Of a DNA stretch of 64,000 nucleotides, positions 13,601 to 22,936 are shown piece by piece. This DNA is from Halichondria panicea (Eukaryota; Porifera; Demospongiae; Suberitida; Halichondriidae). Location of the stretch: positions 5,901,566 through 5,965,565 of the forward strand of contig NC_087386.1 in the NCBI RefSeq assembly GCF_963675165.1, read 5' to 3'. Under the pieces are notes generated by a model. The model was not told where the DNA came from, searched no databases, and worked only from the letters and a program-made list of their open reading frames with translations. Position 1 is the stretch's first letter; every line of letters begins with the position of its first letter. A program made the position numbers and the translations under genes.

Positions 13601-15164
13601 ATACACAGAGCTATATATAGCTAGCTAGCTAGAGACAGAGCTATAGGCTTGTTGTACAGCTATTTTCTTTCAGTAGCAGTAGTATAGTAGACTTTCATCG
13701 AAGTTAGTATTAGATGGGCATGGCCTGTCCATATAGGCTATTGTCAGCCCTCACTCTCAGTTCAGACGATTGTCATCCACACTGTTGCAGGCTGTGAGTC
13801 TTTTGTTAACATAGCAAGCTAAGGGTAGCTATCAGAATGCTATCAGATGGGCTAGAAACTTTCAATCGAAATTTCTATACCGGATAGCACAAAATTTTCG
13901 TGGGTTAGCAATCCTACAAAAATTTATGTCCACAAAAATTGTTCTTTAATTATCTGCAAGCTATAACGTTGCAAAGATTAAAAGGCGTTGAGAAGGGGGG
14001 ACAGCATTGCACATTGCCAGCTATTATTACTAGCTGTTTGTTTGTTTAAAAATATTTGGATGTTTACAGGATGGTTGGACGGCATTGCACATAGCCAGTC
14101 AGAATGATCACTGTGGAGTTGTTAGAATGTTGTTGGAGGCCAAGGCTGACGTCCACATCAAGACTAATGTGAGTTAGTAATCACTATACGTATTACTAGA
14201 ATATTTTGCTGGTGAAAAACCTTTGCGAATTAACCAAGTCAGCAGAAAAATTGACCCTTTGCAATCACTATTGCGTTCTGGCGAGGATCGTGTGTATTTA
14301 CTTAGGTTTTGCGATTTTATTGTTGCGAATTGATCAGCCCTCGCAAAGTTGGCGTATGTTTGATGCATTCTAGTATATAGTACAGTAGTTAGGTATACCT
14401 TAATGTTACTACCGTATAGCGGGTAATTTTCGTGGGGCAAAAAATTCGTTATTTTCGAGGGCAAGCTAGCTGACCTCCACGAAATTTTAACGTAGGCGTG
14501 GCTTACCGGAACGTATGAATGCAGTGCAGGCAATGAGACTAAACAAATTATTTACCCCACAAAAATTACCCGCTATATGGTACATGTATGTATTATAAAC
14601 GAGTACTAATTTTAGCAAATTTGTTATTAACGCTAAATTAAGACCTCGCTAATAATTATTATTATAACACATTATGAATTTCAAAAAAGTTCTCTTGAGA
14701 GTAAGCTATAGCAAGCTAGCCCCTGTATCTGACTCAAAACTTTCCTTTCAAGCTTAAAACTGGCTGTCCTTAATCAGTGGACTGGCCGACTGGACTGGAC
14801 TGGACTTTGACCTGCTGTTGCAACACCAATTACATTTCTTTTCTCCAAGACCACAATGACAAATGATCTGACCATTTTGACAAATAATTATTGTGCTAAT
14901 GAATTTTCTGCCAAAATTAGTACTCTTAAAAATCTGATACGCTAAAATTACTACTGTCTATTTATTAGTAACCTTAATTAAGGTAACAATTATTCACCAC
15001 CATGGCAACAGTGTTCTACTGGTTATGTATTGCTGTCCACTGTTAAAATTCCTTATTTCCCTTCATCACTAACTGCTCACATACCCACTATACAGGACGG
15101 ACGTACTGCCTATGATGTGGCTAGTCATTATGGACACACTCAAGTGTGTGAACTACTACACTGA
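4624..15164 (+). CDS. TKL-like protein kinase with C-terminal ankyrin repeats, copy A
   Basis: Exons 4624-5135, 5259-5646, 5830-5916, 5978-6076, 6144-6242, 7410-7508, 10179-10277, 12130-12228, 12960-13058, 13127-13225, 14070-14168 and 15096-15164 join in phase to about 615 residues. The kinase domain (residues 1-300) has a glycine loop GHGAYGCVF (25-33), an AKK lysine (45 or 46), candidate helix-C Glu70, HRDLTAPN (146-153), DLG in place of DFG (166-168), MPPE and DIFSFG. Everything expected for catalysis is present. An 87-bp linker-ankyrin exon, eight 99-bp one-repeat exons and a short capping exon follow. No signal peptide or membrane segment is seen, so a cytoplasmic signalling role is likely. 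The substrate is unknown. Introns 5-8 are swollen by mobile elements and duplicated intron sequence. The start is the only ATG upstream of the kinase fold. Confidence 0.88.
6269..6804. mobile_element. Non-autonomous DNA element, TAGCCTCG family, copy in gene A intron 5
   Basis: The ends are inverted: AGCCTCGATTCCAGGCC on the left and GGCCTGGAATCTAGGCT on the right. TACACACAT occurs on both sides (6260-6268 and 6805-6813), and the same intron without the element exists after the exon at 13127-13225. A duplication of 8-9 bp suggests hAT-like mobilisation. No transposase reading frame is present. Confidence 0.7.
7085..7306. repeat. Nested perfect inverted repeats in gene A intron 5
   Basis: A 15-bp-arm hairpin (7085-7099 with 7109-7123, loop of 9) is followed by 55-bp arms at 7126-7180 and 7252-7306 that appear fully complementary. 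A third, partial copy of the right arm lies at about 7196-7244. The arms carry GCCTCGATTAGGCTAATTGC. There is no coding capacity. This is probably a rearranged terminal-inverted-repeat element. Confidence 0.8.
7765..8600. repeat. About 800-bp dispersed repeat, copy 1 (gene A intron 6)
   Basis: The sequence from the CTCGCCATG stretch through GGTAAGCCAC-type and CACA-rich parts to GCCTCGAGGC recurs inverted at about 28486-29250 in gene B. No protein-coding frame is evident. It sits in the 2.7-kb intron between ankyrin exons 7410-7508 and 10179-10277. This is probably a non-autonomous element. Confidence 0.6.
8587..9120. repeat. Intron segment duplicated at 10467-10998, with relic ankyrin exon
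   Basis: This stretch and 10467-10998 are near-identical. Each ends in an acceptor followed by GACAACCAGACAGCTCT, the beginning of an ankyrin exon like 12960-13058, but each hits TAA after 11 codons (9081-9116 and 10964-10999) where the homology breaks. These are dead exon relics. The flanking 9121-10000 and 11001-11340 are also copies of each other. Confidence 0.7.
12305..12866. mobile_element. Non-autonomous DNA element, TAGCCTCG family, gene A intron 8
   Basis: The left end is TAGTCTCGTTCCTAGGCCG and the right end CGGCCTGGGAACGAGGCTA. The flanking 8-mers CTCCGTGT (12297-12304) and CTCTGTGT (12867-12874) look like a target duplication with one change. It is the same family as 6269-6804 by its ends and has no transposase frame. 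Confidence 0.65.
14412..14580. mobile_element. MITE with CCGTATAGCGGG ends, gene A intron 11
   Basis: The inverted ends CCGTATAGCGGGTAATTTTC and AAAATTACCCGCTATATGG are flanked by TA on both sides. Related copies lie at 28084-28232, 29712-29851 and 44635-44719. TA duplication suggests mobilisation by a Tc1/mariner-like transposase (inference). Confidence 0.75.
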
Positions 15165-15650
15165 CTCAGTACCTTATTAACTGTACTGTTACCATGGCAG
15201 CTAGCCTCTGATAGATACGTAGATTGCTTTACACTACATCATTTTGTCTTTTTTGTCTACAGTTTCACCATATTTTATTACAGTTACATTTGAATTTTCT
15301 TTGATCATGTAAAACTTGAAATTTGGTCAATAATGGGAGCGATGTGCAAAATTAATAGATTGTGTTCGATTAAAAAGTTTGTCTGCTAGCTATAGCTATA
15401 AGTGTTTGATTCTCAATCACATCTTGAGGTAGCTATAGGAATCTGCAATGTCTCCACTTGTAGTAGATAAGAGATGACAGCATGATGATCACATGACACA
15501 GCTGTAGAGGAAATATACAATAATCAAAAAGAGAAAATAATTATTACCACGAATAATTTAAATCTAATTCATCAACCAGCTCAACTTCTATAGCTATAGG
15601 GTATGTTTCTTCGATCACTATCATTAATGCAAATACAAGATCTCACAGGT
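15165..15650. other. Spacer downstream of kinase-ankyrin gene A
   Basis: AT-rich 3' flank. I see no exon, RNA gene or clear element. From about 15651 it becomes a copy of the sequence around the ACBD6-like exon. Confidence 0.5.
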
Positions 15651-15896
15651 TACCATAGATACACAGCCAAACTGACTTCCCTCACTATTCCGTAGAGGGG
15701 ACTCAAACAAAGATCTACAAACAGACAGCTAGCTTCAACATGTATTAACACACAAGCACCCTCTGTAAAGAAATACTCCATCTCTCACCATAATGAAGAG
15801 GTGTCTGATTGTCTGTGTCCTCAATATTAACATCTGCTCCCCTCTTCACAAGTAGTTTCACCATGTTCAGGTTGCCACGGTCACAGGCCCAGTGAA
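15651..15896 (-). pseudogene. Truncated third copy of the ACBD6-like ankyrin exon
   Basis: The sequence matches about 2407-2655 of block A, including the exon part that begins at 15789 on the minus strand. It stops inside the codons for HWACDRGN, where the minisatellite starts. The junction is at about 15896. It marks the duplication breakpoint next to array 2. Confidence 0.8.
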
Positions 15897-18893
15897 GGGA
15901 GACAACACGCACACTAGTGCAGTATAGGGGGGGTGGTCCACTGTGTGGGGGGAGACAACACGCACACTAGTGCAGTATAGGGGGGTGGTCCACTGTGTGG
16001 GGGGAGACAACACGCACACTAGGTCCACTGTGTGGGGGGAGACAACACGCACACTAGTGCAGTATAGGGGGGTGGTCCACTGTGTGGGGGGAGACAAAAC
16101 GCACACTAGTGCAGTATAGGGGGGTGGTCAACTGTGTGGGGGGAGACAACACGCACACTAGTGCAGTATAGGGGGGTGGTCCACTGTGTGGGGGAGACAA
16201 CACGCACACTAGTGCAGTATAGGGGGGGTGGTCCACTGTGTGGGGGGAGACAACACGCACACTAGTGCAGTATAGGGGGGTGGTCCACTGTGTGGGGGGA
16301 GACAACACGCACACTAGTGCAGTATAGGGGGGGTGGTCCAATGTGTGGGGGGAGACAATACGCACACTAATGCAGTATAGGGGGGTGGTCCACTGTGTGG
16401 GGGGAGACAACACGCACACTAATGCAGTACAGGGGGGGGTGGTCCACTGTGTGGGGGGAGACAACACGCACACTAGTGCAGTATAGGGGGAGTGGTCCAC
16501 TGTGTGGGGGGAGACAACACGCACACTAGTGCAGTATAGGGGGGTGGTCCACTGTGTGGGGGAGACAACACGCACACTAGTGCAGTATAGGGGGGTGGTC
16601 CACTGTGTGGGGGGAGACAACACGCACACTAGTGCAGTATAGGGGGGTGGTCCACTGTGTGGGGGAGACAACACGCACACTAATGCTGTATAGGGGGGTG
16701 GTCCACTGTGTGGGGGGAGACAACACGCACACTAGTGCAGTATAGGGGGGTGGTCCACTGTGTGGGGGGAGACAACACGCACACTAGTGCAGTATAGGGG
16801 GGGGTGGTCCACTGTGTGGGGGGAGACAACACGCACACTAGTGCAGTATAGGGGGGTGGTCCACTGTGTGGGGGGAGACAATACGCACACTAGTGCAGTA
16901 TAGGGGGGTGGTCCACTGTGTGGGGGGAGACAACACGCACACTAGTGCAGTATAGGGGGGTGGTCCACTGTGTGGGGGGAGACAACACGCACACTAGTGC
17001 AGTATAGGGGGGGTGGTCCACTGTGTGGGGGAGACAACATGCACACTAGTGCTGTATAGGGGGGTGGTCCACTGTGTGGGGGGAGACAACACGCACACTA
17101 GTGCAGTATAGGGGGGTGGTCCACTGTGTGGGGGGAGACAACACGCACACTAGTGCAGTATAGGGGGGTGGTCCACTGTGTGGGGGGAGACAACACGCAC
17201 ACTAGTGCAGTATAGGGGGGTGGTCCACTGTGTGGGGGAGACAACACGCACACTAGTGCAGTATAGGGGGGGGTGGTCCACTGTGTGGGGGGAGACAACA
17301 CGCACACTAGTGCAGTATAGGGGGGTGGTCCACTGTGTGGGGGGAGACAACACGCACACTAGTGCAGTATAGGGGGGTGGTCCACTGTGTGGGGGGAGAC
17401 AACCCGCACACTAGTGCAGTATAGGGGGGTGGTCCACTGTGTGGGGGGAGACAACACGCACACTAGTGCAGTATAGGGGGGTGGTCCACTGTGTGGGGGG
17501 AGACAACCCGCACACTAGGTCCACTGTGTGGGGGGAGACAACACGCACACTAGTGCAGTATAGGGGGGTGGTCCACTGTGTGGGGGGAGACAACACGCAC
17601 ACTAGTGCAGTATAGGGGGGTGGTCCAGTGTGTGGGGGGAGACAAAACGCACACTAGTGCAGTATAGGGGGGTGGTCCAGTGTGTGGGGGGAGACAACAC
17701 GCACACTAGTGCAGTATAGGGGGGTGGTCCACTGTGTGGGGGGAAACAACATGCACACTAAGTCCACTGTGTGGGGGGAGACAACACGCACACTAGTGCA
17801 GTATAGGGGGGGTGGTCCACTGTGTGGGGGGAGACAATACGCACACTAATGCAGTACAGGGGGTGGTCCACTGTGTGGGGGGAGACAACACGCACACTAA
17901 TGCAGTACAAGGGGGTGGTCCACTGTGTGGGGGGAGACAACACGCACACTAATGCAGTACAGGGGGTGGTCCACTGTGTTGGGGGAGACAACACGCACAC
18001 TAGTGCAGTATAGGGGGAGTGGTCCACTGTGTGGGGGGAGACAACACGCACACTAGTGCAGTATAGGGAGGTGGTCCTCTGTGTGGGGGGAGACAACACG
18101 CACACTAATGCAGTATAGGGGGGTGGTCCACTGTGTGGGGGGAGACAACACGCACACTAATGCAGTATAGGGGGGTGGTCCACTGTGTGGGGGGAGACAA
18201 CACACACACTAATGCAGTACAGGGAGGTGGTCCACTGTGTGAGGGGAGACAACACACACACTAATGCAGTACAGGGGGGTGGTCCACTGTGTGGGGGGAG
18301 ACAACACACACACTAATGCAGTACAGGGGGGTGGTCCACTGTGTGGGGGGAGACAACACACACACTAATGCAGTACAGGGGGGTGGTCCACTGTGTGGGG
18401 GGAGACAACACACACACTAATGCAGTATAGGGGGGTGGTCCACTGTGTGGGGGGAGACAACACACACACTAATGCAGTACAGGGGGGTGGTCCACTGTGT
18501 GGGAGGAGACAACACACACACTAATGCAGTACAGGGGGGTGGTCCACTGTGTGGGAGGAGACAACACACACACTAATGCAGTACAGGGGGGTGGTCCACT
18601 GTGTGGGAGGAGACAACACACACACTAATGCAGTACAGGGGGGTGGTCCACTGTGTGGGGGGAGACAACACACACACTAATGCAGTATAGGGGGGGTGGT
18701 CCACTGTGTGGGAGGAGACAACACACACACTAATGCAGTATAGGGGGGTGGTCCACTGTGTGGGAGGAGACAACACACACACTAATGCAGTATAGGGGGG
18801 TGGTCCACTGTGTGGGAGGAGACAACACACACACTAATGCAGTATAGGGGGGTGGTCCACTGTGTGGGAGGAGACAATACACACACTAATGGA
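15897..18893. repeat. 52-bp minisatellite array 2
   Basis: About 57 copies of the unit described for array 1. The left two thirds mostly end in GCACACTAGTG and the right third in CACACACTAATG, a gradient of variants. Several units are shortened, with ACTAGGTCCACTG joining two units. Long frames here (for example 16054-16680 minus, 208 residues) repeat every three units and are not taken as genes. The right boundary, GGATACACAGTCAAGG, is the same as that of array 1. Confidence 0.95.
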
Positions 18894-19079
18894 TACACAG
18901 TCAAGGATGTTGTGGGAACACTATTAAAAGAGCCCCTCTATTATGACCTGCACTAATTATACCCGCCCACACACATTGTTCACAGCAACAATGGAGCTAC
19001 ATCAGCACACACTGAGATGGCTACTGGCTATACTAACAAAGAGCAGATGACACCGCAGCCTTAAGGGGGAGAGGCTTAC

Positions 19080-19415
19080 CAAGGTTCTCCAGCTTAAAGT
19101 GGAGGAAGTCCTGAGCAGCGTGGTCCAGGCTCTCATAGTCCTCTGGTTTGACCATGAACCCCAACACCTCGGTGTTCAGAATGTGCATAGGCAGATCTAC
19201 AGTGGAGGGAAGGGGACAATTCAAACTTGTTCTATGTACATACATGTACCATAATAAAGTGCACAGGTCAGCAAATAATGTATTCAGTGCAAGCCTCGTA
19301 CATATAGACAAGTTATCCCCTCCCTATGGACTGTACACGCACTGACTTACCTTTGCTGATCCATCAGAATCCGTAGTGTCCTGTTGTTCACCAGAAAGTT
19401 GTCACAGTCTAGCCG
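19080..19415 (-). other. Two unidentified exons, block B
   Basis: Copies of 1386-1723: exons 19351-19415 and 19080-19196, with the same splice sites and the same phase mismatch. Substitutions relative to block A include HTAQDFLNIKLDN to HAAQDFLHFKLEN, and the frames remain open. Confidence 0.4.
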
Positions 19416-19987
19416 CTGGATAAACAACAATTGTATAGTTAATCTGAGCTAGATACTGTGGATACCAAAATTGCAATAACTAAAACTGTATCTACTACTG
19501 TCTTGGGCATACTAACAGTGGTTGAAATAAAGAGGTGGCCTGTTAACACAGGTCCAAACACATGCTATGGAGACCCTGGGGCCCATTAACCTGGCTGTAT
19601 TATAGAGGGTGACCTGCTTACAGGGTGACCACTATAGACAGGTTTCACTGTATCATAATGGCACAGTGCATCCAGCTTAGAGAGTAGATTACCACAAATT
19701 TGTGAGTAGCTGTACTTAAATGTAAATCTCGGAACCTTTCTAAGAAATTGTGCTGATACCAATGTGTAGGTGAATGACCAAGCTACAACATACTCAAAAA
19801 TGTTTCCATGGAAACATAAGGTGGTGGGTTTGTGGTGATTAATAGAACAACAACAAATTGTTATAGTGGTTGATAAAGCGGCATTGGTTTGTGGTTTGCA
19901 GCTGCTGATATCATCAAAACAGTAGAAAATAGTAATTATGTAGCTTTTCAGTGTTATCTCAACAATGGGATATAGGATGTCTTGGTA

Positions 19988-20614
19988 CAGTGAATTGCAG
20001 TGCACTTGCAACAGAAAATTGCCAAACAGCAAAACCACCAGATATGAATTTCATTACCAATAATAATTCTAAGCTCAGCTTGTACTTTTATTACAATAGC
20101 AGAATCTCATTGAACAACTGCTTATTCCTAAAGGTGTACAGGTATGAGCAAATTGAATGTACAAGCTGGGCCCGGGGGAATTCAAAAGCCCAAAAAGGTG
20201 CTCAGTCATACACCTCCATGAGATATAATCTCAGGGCACTCCTATTAGTATCACTCATAGATACCTACAGAATGGCTACTTTGATATAGCATTCTTGAAA
20301 AGCCTTGAACATAGAAATACATGAAATACATTTCAAGAATGCTTGACTGACTGACTATACAGTGTACAAATGTCATGCATGTTAAATCGTTCTTGGGGGG
20401 GAGGGGGCATGCCTAGAGAGGTTCAATGGGTGTGTTTGCTGAAAAGTGGTTGTCATTTCAGTTGGCTCTATGCTTTCTACCTGTAATAAAGTCAAAATAC
20501 TCTTGGAAAAGTTCAGAGTAACTCCAAAAAACTGATAATGATATTCATAATAATTTATCTGATTGTGGTTTTGCTGTTTGGAAATTTTCTGTGCAAGTGC
20601 ACTGCAATCCACTG
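19988..20614. mobile_element. Tc1/mariner-type MITE, present only in block B
   Basis: 627 bp with inverted ends of about 55 bp (CAGTGAATTGCAGTGCACTT on the left; its near-perfect complement on the right). TA flanks both ends. Block A at 2290-2310 has the uninterrupted sequence CTTGGTATCAAAATG, which is the empty site. There is no transposase frame; two short frames inside are not convincing. Confidence 0.9.
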
Positions 20615-20873
20615 TATCAAAATGTAGCCCATTTATCTGTTAACTTACTACAGAAATTTAAAAGCTAAGCTATTAATTTGTCAGAAGTTATTACTCTATT
20701 AATGCAAATAGAAAAAGATCTCCAAGGTTACCATAGATACACAGCCAAACTGACTTCCCTCACTATTCAGTAGAGGGAGCATTGGACTCAAACAAAGATC
20801 TACAAACAGACAGCTAGCTTCAACATGTATTAACACACAAGCACCCTCTGTAAAGGAATACTCCATCTCTCAC

Positions 20874-21372
20874 CATAATGAAGAGGTGTCTGTGTCCTCA
20901 ATATTAACATCTGCTCCCCTCTTCACAAGTAGTTTCACCGTGTTCAGGTTGCCACGGTCACAGGCCCAGTGAAGAAGACCCATCCCCTGTATCATGAAAT
21001 GCATCTCTATAATTATACATGTGCAAATATGTGTACAGCATTCTACAATTAGCATTAGTCTCAAACATTAAACACGCTCAGTTAGTTCAAATTATACAGC
21101 AATTTTCTTATAATTGGAGAGTCTTTTCAGAATGTGTATATCAACTATATAACTATTTTGGCACATAATTACAGGAATGAACTATATTATAACATTATTA
21201 ACCTGTCTACTCTACTCACCTCTTGGTCAGTTTGATTGACATTGGTGTCAGAGAGTAGAGATCGTAATTTCTTTTCGTTCTCCTCCTTACACCAGTCGAA
21301 CATTGTCTTCTTGTCGTCAGTTAGTGCCTCCTCTGTGTCTCATCCAGCCAGAGTGCTTCCCTGCATGACCAG
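20874..21372 (-). pseudogene. ACBD6-like 3' fragment, block B, frameshifted
   Basis: Exons 21220 to about 21330 (TMFDWCKE) and 20874-20986 (GMGLLHWACDRGNLNTVKLL). The second exon has lost 8 bp between two GTCTG repeats, so the TPLHY part of the ankyrin repeat is out of frame. The FATP junction at about 21372 is the same as in block A, with the same TGA. Confidence 0.7.
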
Positions 21373-22403
21373 AGTCCCCACAATGGCAGCCATTCCAGCA
21401 CGCCCCTCGTTACCAGGCACCTCAACACCGTACACCACCACATCCGTCAACTTCAACACAGTAGCAATACGAGTCTCAACCTCTGCCGTGGATACGTTCT
21501 CCCCCTTCCAACGAAACGTGTCCCCAGATCGATCACACAAATACACCCAACCTTCCTCGTCAATGCGCATTATGTCTCCAGTTCTGAAAAAAGCATCTCC
21601 TGCTCTGAAACAATTCCTAAGAATTTTTTGCCGAGTTCTCTTTGTTTCGATATCCGTAGAAGGGAGAGACTTTAGTAATCTCACAAACAGTTTCACCAGG
21701 TTCGCTCACACCACACTCGACACAAAAATCATTCTCATCTCTTAGGTAATCACTAGTCTCCGGATGAAGCTTCAAGATAGTGACGTTTTGAAGGGATGGT
21801 ACAAACAGTGGGAGAGCTCCAACAGATCCTGGCTTGTTGTCAATGTTGATGATACCAAAGTTGCCCTCAGTGGAGGTATAAAACTCGATAATGTGATCCA
21901 CTTCAAATCGTTTCTGGAACTCCAGCCACAGCTCTTTTCTGAGTCCTGCAGTGATGATTAGACGCACTTTGTGTTGTGTGTCAGTGGGTTGAGCCAACAC
22001 GTAGCGATTCAACTCCCCAATCGTGCACACCATCTGCACAGTGGGGGAGTAAGTGGATATAAATGAAGTGATGTCACCCGTACACAGTGATACATAGCTC
22101 AAGTTGTGTAGTGAAAGCAAAGGCAAGAATAGATGAAAGCATAACAACACGTACTGTCTATCTAAGACATTAATGTAGCCCCAGTCAATTAGCCAACTCA
22201 CAGTGCAGTTGTACTTTGCACTATCGGTCCAAAAGTGTTTGGCAGAGAACTTTTTCCTAACGACGAGAGTGGCTCCTGTGTAGATCATAGGCCCTCCACC
22301 GTGTGCGAGGCCGTGGGAATGGTAGAGGGGCAGGACAGAGTATATACAGTCACTGTCAGTCACTCCTCCGGCAATCCCAAAGACAGTAGGAGAACGAAAC
22401 AAT
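21373..22403 (-). pseudogene. FATP (SLC27) fragment B, disrupted
   Basis: Exon 22202-22403 and a last exon starting at 22033. The reading frame is better kept than in fragment A, with 9 bp lost in frame at about 21990. Two T residues are missing from the T run at about 21626, which shifts the frame just before [14 protein letters not shown]. It is cut at the same ACBD6 junction as fragment A and likewise lacks exons 1-3 and the C terminus. The intron between the two exons is open in one frame, so a long apparent ORF spans it; the GT and AG sites are still present. Confidence 0.85.
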
Positions 22404-22694
22404 CTGTGAGAGAGAGGGACGGGATTAGTACACTCTGATACTCAAGGTGTGTGTGTGAGGTATCTAGTGGTGGGGTAGCTGAGATAATAAGGTGCAATTC
22501 TGTACACAATAATAACAGACTGAAATGATAAAATCCACAGATATATGCAGCTAGCTAGCTAGATGGCCGTTGAAAGGTATATGACTTAGAAGATCTGACG
22601 CCTCTCAGATCCAGACACATGAGAGTAGTGACAATGATATCTTAGCCAGCTGATGGAGGTATCTATTGTAGGGTGGGAGGGTACTCACACTTAC

Positions 22695-22744
22695 CATGAA
22701 TTGTGTTGCCTATACAGTAGGTCTTTAGATTCTCCATTCGCCAT
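22695..22744 (-). other. Orphan first exon in the divergent promoter, block B
   Basis: Same 50-bp exon as 4411-4460 (MANGESKDLLYRQHNS), with a consensus GTAAGT donor. Its preservation in both blocks suggests it was used recently. Confidence 0.35.
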
Positions 22745-22936
22745 GGTCCAAGACACATCATGCAAGTCCTTGAATTTACATTATTGTATTTATGTGTCTG
22801 ATTTGGTAAAGATCATTAAGCCTCTGAAATACACCGCGGGTACTGAATACAAATTATTTGGGCATGCGCAGTAGGAGAACGTGTCATATGACCAAGGAAA
22901 CAACGAGATACTCACCTTTTTCTGCAAAACTCCAAA

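Noticed and set aside
16054-16680. 208-codon open frame in the 52-bp array (and shorter ones in array 1)
   Set aside because: The frame repeats every three 52-bp units, similar frames exist on both strands, and no start context or splice site is conserved. It is a product of the repeat.
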